A program made the translations under genes and the position numbers. Source: Acanthococcus lagerstroemiae (Eukaryota > Arthropoda > Insecta > Hemiptera > Eriococcidae). Taken from it: 64,000 nt of DNA. The notes below the pieces were generated by a model, which saw only the letters and a program-made list of their open reading frames with translations, was not told the DNA's origin and ran no database searches. Of this stretch, positions 56,626 to 64,000 are shown in pieces. Numbering within the stretch: position 1 is the first letter of the stretch; the number at the start of each line of letters is the position of its first letter. The stretch covers positions 5,704,001 through 5,768,000 of the forward strand of contig CM063106.1 of NCBI GenBank assembly GCA_031841125.1, given 5' to 3'.

Positions 56626-58117
56626 CTGTTTATCTCAAGTCTACATTTTGGTATCACCGTCTCCGATCCAGTCGAGCCAGACCCGCATTCCCTGATCTAC
56701 GGACCGGAGAGCCGACCGTGCTAAACCGGCCAGCAAACACGAACTATCGACAATCGATAACTGTTATCTGATCGATTGCTGACTAAAGCAATCCGAGCCC
56801 TTCCCTCGCCTCATCGACCGTTCCCCGCGCTACACTCTTTCATATTGCTGATTCAGCTGATCCTGGAATACAAACTCGATGACCGAGCGCAAATAAGAGA
56901 GCTTGGGACTCGACCCCATTCAAAATGAAAAATTATTGGAGCAAATTAAAGTTCTTAGTATTATTTTAGTACTTGTCAGCTCTCCATGACCACCCCTCTC
57001 CACTCCGGGTCGGCTATTTGCTCTTATGACAATGACTTAACCGAAGCATCTGCAAGTTTACCAATCAATCGCCGACTTATCCACAAGTTATGATTTCCGA
57101 GACAAAGGCTCAAGTGTTTCTGATTCGCAACCGCATTCATGAGATGTTTGCTCATACGAGCTTATTTCTCATTCTGATTCACCATTCTGCTGGCAAATGT
57201 TTGCTGGTTAGGGCGTGAATTTCGGAAAATGCTCGTAAATATTCGTCGATAGCGAAGTCCATAGCGAACGGCATCGCGTGTATCTAATTCGTGCTGCCCA
57301 CAACTCAATACAGAAAACATGGCCAGTTGCTCCGTCTGTGCCAGTTGTATAAAACTGTGAAAAACTCGTTCCCAAGTAACAACGAACTTGCGTCGGTCAA
57401 GTACAAACAAATCTCTTTTTAATCTAATTAATTCTTTCCGGTGATTTATTTATGACGAGAGTTTACGCGGTCGTCGTAAATCATAAATATGTTATGTAAT
57501 TTACGAAAATTTGAAAACTTACTGAGATGCAGAACTAGCCTACTTGGCTCCGAGATGAAAACTTACCGTACGGCTATTTAACCTCGACCACGCTTCGATC
57601 GGGATTTAAATGAACATAAAATTGTGTACTCGACATCACAGCTACCGCTGCTGCTGTTTCCCTGTTGACATTTATGGACTTATTAAGTCGCATTTGATGT
57701 GCGCTTTCAGTGCGAGAAACATTACCGGCTTGAACCTGCTCGACTTGCTGTAAAGTTGGTCATCGTCTTCCGATTTGATAATCGAAGCGATAATAACTAT
57801 TTTGGTTTCAATGAAAAATGTTAATACGTTCTATTTTTAAATTTGATAAATTCTCTATCAGCGGCAACAGATCTCCGCCCTACAAACGGGGCCACTTTCA
57901 ACCATGAAATGCAGTCGATATTGGATACTAACATTCTACAAGATACCTACTCGTTGATTTTGAAGAATAAGCATTACTGGGTTAAACGTATAATTATGGA
58001 ATACTATCGCAAATTAGTGTACGGGCATGTGATCCCATGAAACCATTTCGAGGCGATTCTGACGAGTAAAATCATCATCTTTTCGACGCAAAAATCAAAT
58101 CGTGACACAATGAAATA
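56626..58117. other. Non-coding, nothing recognised
   Basis: Small frames at 57162-57410 (minus) and 57843-58040 (plus) have no recognisable motif. Confidence 0.4.
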
Positions 58118-58815
58118 ACATGGAAAAGCCCAGGAGATGAAAGAAAATATCAAATAGATTGTATTATGGTAAGAAGAAGATATAAAAATCAAATACTGGA
58201 TTGTAAGACATAGACAGGAGCAGATGTAGATACTGAACACAATTTAGTAGTAATAAAATGTACGTTTAAATTTAAAACGATGAATAATGAGAAAGTAAAA
58301 CCAAATGGAATTTGGAGATTTTGAAAGAAATAAAGAAAGGATTCTGTGAATCACAGAGAGAAAATGATATTGAAGGGAAGTAGATAGCACTAGAGAAAGC
58401 AATAAATCTGGCAGCAAAAGGAAGAACTTGGGTACTCAAATAATAAAAAGGAAAAAACCATGGATGGAAAATGAGATATTAGAGTTAATAGAAGAAAGAA
58501 GAAAGTATAAACAAGCCAACGATAGAGAAAGTAAGGTCAAATATAACGTTTTAAGAAATCAAATAAAAATAGAATGGTAAGAAAGCAAAAGAAAAATGGA
58601 TTAATCAGAACTGCGTGAAAATTGAGCAGCAAATGAAAGCTGGAAAAACCGTAAAGTAAAAATGTATTTCGGAGCAAGAAAAAAAAAGAACAAATAATTT
58701 AACGGATGAAAAAGGAAAATTATTAGACTCTAAAAAACACAAAGTAAAAAGATGTGCTAGATATGTTGGAAACCTGCATAAAAAGGGAGCAGGTATAAGT
58801 AAATGTATGGCGGAA
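58118..58815 (+). mobile_element. RTE-clade LINE relic, endonuclease C-terminus
   Basis: The plus strand reads TWKSPGDERKYQIDCIMVRR, a stop, then GADVDTEHNLVVIKCTFKFK, the C-terminal end of the RTE endonuclease (TEHNL in place of the catalytic SDHNL). A helical linker follows (LKEIKKGFCESQREND, LEKAINLAAKGRTWV, RRKYKQANDRESKVKY). The LTR element begins at 58816 and cuts it off. Confidence 0.75.
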
Positions 58816-59276
58816 TGTTATGGTCCTTTCGCACCATCCTGTATATTCCTTCCATCCACCTTGTATAACTCTACATACTGTTTCTCTTCTTCCGATTCTT
58901 ACTATCATTACATTCATATACGCAACGTCTAAAGTATTGTTTACCTTTCCGATTATTCATATTCTTAGATTCCTCTACGCATTTACCATTTCCATATCAT
59001 ATACCTTTGAGCCCAAAAGGTGGGGTAATACTTCCTGGTCACGTACGCTTAATGTTAATGCACTAAGTAATATTTTATACACTATTCACTTCTTTTTTCG
59101 TTGTACTCGATTCCGAGCATTGTCTTACTTATAATTTAGCCTCGGATTAAAACTTTATAAAAGCACTCCGCTTGTCGTTATTGAATTCGCGGCCTTTGAG
59201 TAAGGTTCTCAGTAAATTCGGTTTCTACGATTCCAAGCCGTCAAGGCGCCAAGGCGAGCCGTTTGGGACCGTAACA
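58816..59276 (+). repeat. 5' LTR of the gypsy-type element
   Basis: The LTR starts TGTTATGGTCC and ends GGACCGTAACA, an inverted pair with one mismatch in 11. It is 461 bp long. TATAAAAG at 59156-59163 is a likely TATA box. The second LTR is outside the window, so the borders rest on the inverted tips and the primer site just downstream. Confidence 0.7.
59156..59163 (+). promoter_or_regulatory. TATA box in the LTR
   Basis: TATAAAAG lies 120 bp before the LTR end, where a U3 promoter is expected. A TCAGT initiator-like word occurs at 59209-59213, farther downstream than the usual spacing, so the transcription start is uncertain. Confidence 0.5.
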
Positions 59277-59284
59277 CGAATATT

Positions 59285-59296
59285 TGGCGCAGTCGG
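59285..59296 (+). promoter_or_regulatory. Primer binding site, tRNA-Ser type
   Basis: TGGCGCAGTCGG is complementary to the CCGACTGCGCCA 3' end expected of an insect tRNA-Ser, the primer class used by 17.6/297-type elements. It begins 8 bases after the LTR. Confidence 0.7.
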
Positions 59297-59788
59297 AGCG
59301 GACTTATTCTTCACGACAACTGCTTGCGTTTCGTTCGAATTGATCATTTTCGACACTTTTCGGAAATCGGACATCTATTGGCATTTTGAGACCTTCGAGT
59401 ATCTAGCGGTAGCCTGCTGCCTTCTAGGCCATTAGCACCTACCGTGATCTGCTCTCTCATAGCCAATTCCGAAATTCGAGGCCAATAAGCACTTACCAAT
59501 AGGGATAGCTTGCTGCCTTAGGCCAAGAGCATCTATCTCTGAGTATTCTGCTGCCTCTCTTCCGAATCGATAGATCATCGAATTGCGAGCTCGTGAGAAT
59601 TTGCAACATCAACCTACAGCCGAACTCAGCAGCGTCTTCAAAACGTAAGTGGAGCAACTTCTTTCTTGCCTATCTTTCCTGACCAGAGTAAATTTTGTTA
59701 ACGTGTTAACGTAACGTATTCGTGTGTTTGCGAAAATTTGGTTTTTATAATTTTCTTACCGTAAGAATTATTTCAATATCGCATCACC
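59297..59788 (+). other. Untranslated leader of the LTR element
   Basis: It contains imperfect repeats built on TAGCYTGCTGCCTT and AGCAYCTAYC (near 59410, 59505 and 59530) and a good splice donor word AACGTAAGTGG at 59641-59651 with a pyrimidine-rich CCAG 40 bases on. A donor here could serve a spliced subgenomic RNA, but this is not shown. Confidence 0.45.
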
Positions 59789-60919
59789 ATGAATATACCA
59801 GACGTCAATAATAGTCAGGAAAATTTGAGTCGTCGCAGTTCTAACTCAGAACCTGATGACGACTTGGACGTCACCAATTCATCGCGATCTTCTAAGGTCA
59901 CGCTTAATTTTCTTTCTCATCTCATTCCCAAAACATTTTCTGGCAAACGGGACGAGCTCAATAATTTCTTAATTAATTGCAATTCGGCTTTCAGACTGGC
60001 TAAGCCAGACCAACATGTTCCTTTGCTTTGTTTAATCATGTCCAAAATAGAGGACCCCGCTAAGTCACAATTGACTAGCTTTAGTTTTGAATCTTGGGAA
60101 CAGCTTAAAGAAAAGTTGAACTCCCTGTATGGTGATCAAAAGCCGTACGTTCAGATTTTTGAGGAACTAAATAACTTGAGGCAAGGTAAAAATGAAAATG
60201 TCTCACAGTTTCACCGCCGAATTGAGCAGTGCCAAGCCAGGGTACTTACTTCTATTAACCAATCAGGTTACGATGACCGAATCCTTCCAGGTTGCATTGA
60301 AAATATTAATCATATCGCTCTTAGTCGATTCGTCTATCACAGCCACCCAACCATTTCTACTTTTTTGAGGTGGAAACAATTTAAAACTCTTAATGAGGCC
60401 TTAAATGCAGCCATCGAGGAAGAACAAGCATTAAATTTAAAACATTTCGATAAAAATAAGGGTTCTCAACCTTTTAATAAATTTTCAAATACCTCGCAGA
60501 AATATTGCACAGGGTGTCGTAAGAATGGACACACCCTCGAACAGTGTTTCAAGAATAAAGGGTTCCCCACTTCCGAAAGGAAGGTTTTCACTGCGAAGGT
60601 TTGCCGGTACTGCCGAGCTCAAGGTCATCTCATAGACGAATGTCGTAAATTACAGGCTCGAAATCAGAGCTCTAATTCAAATAATTCAGGTGCATTCACT
60701 TCAGGCAATCGATCTTTTAGCAATCCACCTGATAAGGGTAGGTATTGTACATTCTGCAAAATGCATAATCACGACACTGCCAATTGCCGCCGTAAGACTC
60801 ATAAGTCTAACGAGCCTAAGGAACAGAAGTCTTTAAACTGCACCCGACCGGACCTGACTCGCGCCGAGGAGCCGGTCGTTGCGGGCGTGTCGCAAGTCAA
60901 CAAGGCGCTGAACCAATAA
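59789..60919 (+). CDS. gag: Gag protein with three CCHC zinc knuckles
   Basis: The protein has 376 residues starting at an ATG in context CACC. The N-terminal 60-230 region is a helical capsid-like domain (LNFLSHLIPKTFSGKRDELN, then the YVQIFEELNNLRQGKNENVS stretch typical of retrotransposon Gag). Three CCHC knuckles with C-x2-C-x4-H-x4-C spacing start at about residues 240 (CTGCRKNGHTLEQC), 272 (CRYCRAQGHLIDEC) and 320 (CTFCKMHNHDTANC) and would bind the element RNA. The frame is intact. Its last 100 bases overlap the pol frame and carry a frameshift signal. Confidence 0.9.
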   Translation: MNIPDVNNSQENLSRRSSNSEPDDDLDVTNSSRSSKVTLNFLSHLIPKTFSGKRDELNNFLINCNSAFRLAKPDQHVPLLCLIMSKIEDPAKSQLTSFSFESWEQLKEKLNSLYGDQKPYVQIFEELNNLRQGKNENVSQFHRRIEQCQARVLTSINQSGYDDRILPGCIENINHIALSRFVYHSHPTISTFLRWKQFKTLNEALNAAIEEEQALNLKHFDKNKGSQPFNKFSNTSQKYCTGCRKNGHTLEQCFKNKGFPTSERKVFTAKVCRYCRAQGHLIDECRKLQARNQSSNSNNSGAFTSGNRSFSNPPDKGRYCTFCKMHNHDTANCRRKTHKSNEPKEQKSLNCTRPDLTRAEEPVVAGVSQVNKALNQ

Positions 60920-63543
60920 ACGAAGGTCCACTTTCTACTTCTCTAAAAAATATCAAACTATTATGCACAACCGAAACTAAGGGTTTAATTTACGTCTATT
61001 TAAAATCACCAAATGCGATCAAGGGTTATTTTAAATTTCTTGTGGACTTAGGTGCTTCTATCTCTATTGTAAAAACCGCACCTCTTACTAATGATACCCT
61101 CTTTTACACGCAGCCTAAAATGCGAATTACTGGAGTTTCGCCAGATGAAGGTGTTTCTACTATAGGTGTTACGACCTTACCTATTCAGATTTCAGCTCAT
61201 TCTCTGCAACTAGAATTTCATATTATAAATTGCCAAAGTGGTATTCCATATGATGGATTGTTAGGTGCAAATTTCTTCCACTCACATTGTAAACTCATTA
61301 GCAATGAAACAAAATCCATAGTCCTAAAGGGAATTACGGAACCTCTTCAATTTTATTACTGCAATGAGGATAACGCAGAAAATCCAGATCCTCTCCCTCC
61401 TGCTAATGTTGTCAGAACCCGTACCGAAGCCTTAGTTGAAATTCCGATCCAAAATCCGGAAATCGGTGAAGGAATCGTACCTGATGTTGAACTTCCAAAA
61501 AAGGTCTACTTGTCCAAGGCCATCGTTAAGGTGAATCCCAGCAATAATAAGGCTCTCGTTACGATTCTTAACGCTAGTAATGAGGACTATTCGCTAGCGA
61601 ACCTTTTTATCAAATTGGATCCGATCCCTACAGAAATTTGTAACGTCTCTCAAGAACAGGGTTACTCCTTCGTCACTCAAGATAGGACAAACGAATCACT
61701 TCCTAAGAACCGCATTAAATTATTAGAAGAACAGTTACGTCTCGATCATCTAAACCCTGAAGAAAGGGCTTCAGTTTTGGAAATTTGTAAAAAATATAAC
61801 GAGATATTCTCCCTACCAGGTGATAATTTGACCTATACTACGGTAATCGAACATTCCATTCCAACTACTACTAATGTGCCGATCAACATTAAGAACTTTC
61901 GACAACCTCAGTTCCTCAAGGAAGAAATCGACAAACAGATCGATAAAATGCTGAAGGATAAGATAATTCGTCCTAGTCTCTCCCCATGGAATTCCCCCAT
62001 GTTTTTAGTTCCCAAGAAGGCTGATGCCTCTGGTCAAAAGAAATGGCGCATGGTTGTAGACTACAGGCGTCTCAACGCCATTACTGTACCTCAGAGCTAT
62101 CCCCTACCGAATATCGAAGATATTCTTGAATCTTTAGGTCATGCTAATTATTTCACCTGTCTAGATCTCTCATTTGGCTACTTCCAATGTAAAATCAACA
62201 AAGAAGATGCGCCAAAAACTGCATTTTCTGCTTCTGGAAATCATTACGAATTTGATCGCCTACCAATGGGCGTCACAGGGGCTCCAGCCACTTTTTCTCG
62301 TTTAATGAACATTGTCACCTCTGGACTCCAAGGAAGCCATTGCTTCGTCTATCTTGACGACCTAATTTTAGCAGCTTCTACTATTTCCGAGCATAGCAAA
62401 AAGCTCACCGAAGTTTTCGAACGATTAAAATTGAATAACCTTCGCCTTTCTTGTGATAAATGCGAATTCATGAGACGAGAAGTCGTCTTCCTCGGACACA
62501 CTATCACTCCCGAAGGTGTCCGCCCAGATCTGAACAAAACACGTCCCATCAGTCAGTGTTCCCGACCGAAAAATGTCAAGGAATTAATGTCCTTTCATGG
62601 ATGCATGTCTTATTTCCGAAAATTCATAAAAGACTTCGCAATTCTTGCTAAACCTCTCACTAAACTTTTCAAAAAGGACCAACCATTCGTTTGGGACGAC
62701 GAACAGCAAGAAGCTTTCGACATTTTGAAAAAACGACTATGCGAAGATGTCATACTCCAGTACCCACGTTTTGACCGAGAGTTTATTCTATCCACCGATG
62801 CCAGTGGAAAGGGACTTGGGGCTGTACTCAGTCAGAAAAATGAAGAAGGCCAGGATCAACCGATCTGTTTTGCATCTCGAACTTTAAATGAAGCCGAGGA
62901 AAAATATGGGGCTACCGAATTAGAATTATTAGCGGTAGTTTGGTCAACGAAAAAGTTTCGCAATTATCTATTAGGCCGAAAATTTCTTTTAGTAACTGAC
63001 TGTAAACCATTACGTTGGTTGTATTCACTCAAGGATCCTAGTTCTCGTCTATTCCGTTGGCGAGCACAACTCAGCGATTACGAATTTTCCGTTGTTTATC
63101 GTCCAGGATCTCAAAATCACGTCAGCGATTTTCTCAGTCGTTCCCCGCTTTCTACCGAAGGAAATGAAGACCTTCCTGATCGTAAAATAAGCCTAGCAGC
63201 ATTTGATACCCCTGCAGTTTCAACTAGTGAATCTTCTCCTAAGGGTAATTCGCAACTTAATCCACAATGGATCTCTGATATTCCCTCTTCTAAAACCGAT
63301 GTTTTTCTTTCACAAGATTTTGAAACGTATAACGATTTTCTGAAATTTCATTACACCGATCTAATTGACACGGAAGTCGCAGTCAAAACATCAAATGATA
63401 CTGCATTCAATCGTCACGGGGTCAAAGGCCAAGCAATTGCCATATTGTTACCAGTTAATTCTAAAAATGAAAACGACGAAACCTTATCGCCGATCAACAA
63501 ATATTTGGGTTTAACCGATTTTCCCGCAGCAACGCTGAAGTGA
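60820..63543 (+). CDS. pol: Pol: protease, reverse transcriptase, RNase H
   Basis: The frame opens at 60820 inside gag with no ATG needed, consistent with -1 frameshifting. The protease shows VDLGASISIV, with L in place of the usual S or T after the catalytic D, and GLLGANFF. The RT has WNSPMFLVPKK, FTCLDLSFGYFQ (motif A), FDRLPMGVTGAPATF (motif B) and FVYLDDLIL (motif C, YLDD). RNase H has STDASGKGLGAVLSQ, TELELLAVVW and LVTDCKPLRWL, giving its D, E and D. All catalytic residues of RT and RNase H are present. The frame ends at TGA 63541, before integrase. Confidence 0.9.
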   Translation, partial: GTEVFKLHPTGPDSRRGAGRCGRVASQQGAEPINEGPLSTSLKNIKLLCTTETKGLIYVYLKSPNAIKGYFKFLVDLGASISIVKTAPLTNDTLFYTQPKMRITGVSPDEGVSTIGVTTLPIQISAHSLQLEFHIINCQSGIPYDGLLGANFFHSHCKLISNETKSIVLKGITEPLQFYYCNEDNAENPDPLPPANVVRTRTEALVEIPIQNPEIGEGIVPDVELPKKVYLSKAIVKVNPSNNKALVTILNASNEDYSLANLFIKLDPIPTEICNVSQEQGYSFVTQDRTNESLPKNRIKLLEEQLRLDHLNPEERASVLEICKKYNEIFSLPGDNLTYTTVIEHSIPTTTNVPINIKNFRQPQFLKEEIDKQIDKMLKDKIIRPSLSPWNSPMFLVPKKADASGQKKWRMVVDYRRLNAITVPQSYPLPNIEDILESLGHANYFTCLDLSFGYFQCKINKEDAPKTAFSASGNHYEFDRLPMGVTGAPATFSRLMNIVTSGLQGSHCFVYLDDLILAASTISEHSKKLTEVFERLKLNNLRLSCDKCEFMRREVVFLGHTITPEGVRPDLNKTRPISQCSRPKNVKELMSFHGCMSYFRKFIKDFAILAKPLTKLFKKDQPFVWDDEQQEAFDILKKRLCEDVILQYPRFDREFILSTDASGKGLGAVLSQKNEEGQDQPICFASRTLNEAEEKYGATELELLAVVWSTKKFRNYLLGRKFLLVTDCKPLRWLYSLKDPSSRLFRWRAQLSDYEFSVVYRPGSQNHVSDFLSRSPLSTEGNEDLPDRKISLAAFDTPAVSTSESSPKGNSQLNPQWISDIPSSKTDVFLSQDFETYNDFLKFHYTDLIDTEVAVKTSNDTAFNRHGVKGQAIAILLPVNSKNENDETLSPINKYLGLTDFPAATLK
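60832..60878 (+). promoter_or_regulatory. -1 ribosomal frameshift signal between gag and pol
   Basis: The heptamer TTTAAAC (60832-60838) sits in the gag frame as T TTA AAC, a canonical slippery sequence. After a 6-base spacer, CGACCGG (60845-60851) can pair with CCGGTCG (60872-60878). GCGCC in the loop (60861-60865) can also pair with GGCGC (60904-60908), giving a possible pseudoknot. The pol frame is -1 relative to gag and opens at 60820. Confidence 0.75.
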
Positions 63544-64000
63544 ACGAAGTTCAACATATTGTCTCCAAGAACAAAACGCTGTTTATCTGCTACTTCAAAC
63601 GCGATTATTTCGATAACGTTGTGTATGCCGACCTTTTTCATGTCTTACAAAATTTACGTAACTTAGCTAACGCTAAGGGGATAACGAGATTATCAATCGA
63701 AAACCCCACGGGAAAATACAACGTGATTAATTTGGAAAAATTTAAGGAAATCATTTTTTACGTATTTCGGAATAAGAAAATTGATGTCACCCTCTGTCTA
63801 AATCAACGACGAATTCTCACACCAGAAGAAATCCAACAGGCTCTTACGGAGAATCACGATGCAGCCGCTGCCGGCCATTGTGGCTTCCACAAAATGTATG
63901 CTCGCATGAAGGAAAAATATTCCTTCCCGGATATGAAGTCAATAATTCGGAATTACATACGAAATTGTTCCAGTTGCAATCTTCAAAAAATTGATAGGAA
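63459..64000 (+). CDS. pol: Pol continuation: integrase N-terminal part, frame -1
   Basis: In the frame -1 to the preceding pol frame, open from 63459 to the window edge, the text reads EVQHIVSKNKTLFICYFKRD, then LTPEEIQQALTENHDAAAAG and a zinc-binding HHCC set (H in ENHDAAAAGHCGFH, C in NCSSC). This is the N-terminal domain of gypsy-type integrase; the catalytic core is past the window end. The 85-base overlap has no canonical slippery heptamer, so an indel in this copy or in the assembly is the likeliest cause. Confidence 0.75.

Larger units (their letters stand above)
58816..64000 (+). mobile_element. Gypsy-type LTR retrotransposon, 5' part
   Basis: 5' LTR (58816-59276), tRNA-Ser primer site (59285-59296), a ~490-bp leader, gag (59789-60919), then pol with protease, RT, RNase H and the start of integrase at the window edge. 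The order PR-RT-RH-IN and the YLDD RT place it in Ty3/gypsy, closest in style to the 17.6/297 group. The rest of integrase, any env and the 3' LTR lie outside the window. Confidence 0.88.

Noticed and set aside
63459..63543. Programmed frameshift between RNase H and integrase
   Set aside because: No X XXY YYZ heptamer lies in the overlap; an indel is the simpler reading, so it is reported as a break only.

Overview
The window looks like nuclear DNA from an arthropod, most likely an insect. It is AT-rich, gene-poor, has spliced exons with GT-AG borders, and is crowded with non-LTR retrotransposons (RTE, jockey, R1 and PHD-finger types), hAT-like MITEs, a pogo-like element and a gypsy-type LTR retrotransposon whose primer site matches insect tRNA-Ser. 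I cannot fix the species.

The only host gene I can assemble lies on the minus strand at 29441-33631. It has four exons with matching phases and encodes a roughly 353-residue type II membrane glycosyltransferase that resembles xyloside xylosyltransferase 1 (XXYLT1), which extends O-glucose glycans on Notch-type EGF repeats. Just upstream of it (34213-34981) are decayed copies of its exons 3 and 4. One piece is inverted, and there is a third scrap of exon 3.

Layout: 1-5965 is mostly non-coding, with a foldback element (3722-3924) and a degenerate 53-bp tandem repeat (5283-5660). 5966-8449 is a three-level nest: an hAT-like MITE holding an RTE LINE relic that itself holds a second hAT-like MITE. 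8450-29440 is non-coding, with RTE fragments (17636, 21255), a MITE with perfect 8-bp target duplications (18844-19003), tandem repeats and a foldback. 29441-34981 holds the glycosyltransferase gene and its pseudo-copies. 36530-38928 has another hAT-like MITE, an R1-like 3' end and a pogo-like element with an HTH-psq type reading frame. 43308-51249 is the most complex block. An RTE relic lies between ~350-bp direct repeats and is interrupted by a 520-bp TIR element and by a ~5.3-kb LINE on the minus strand, which is flanked by (GA)n on both sides. The LINE has intact-looking ORF1 and ORF2; a single TAG separates ORF1 from an open extension in the same frame, which ends in an ATGA overlap with ORF2. 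55144-56600 is the 3' part of an R1-clade LINE. 58816-64000 is the 5' part of a gypsy-type LTR retrotransposon (LTR, primer site, gag, pol), cut by the window edge. It has a canonical T TTA AAC frameshift signal between gag and pol.

No rRNA, convincing tRNA, CRISPR array or bacterial-style operon was seen. The assignments rest on motif reading by eye, not on database searches.
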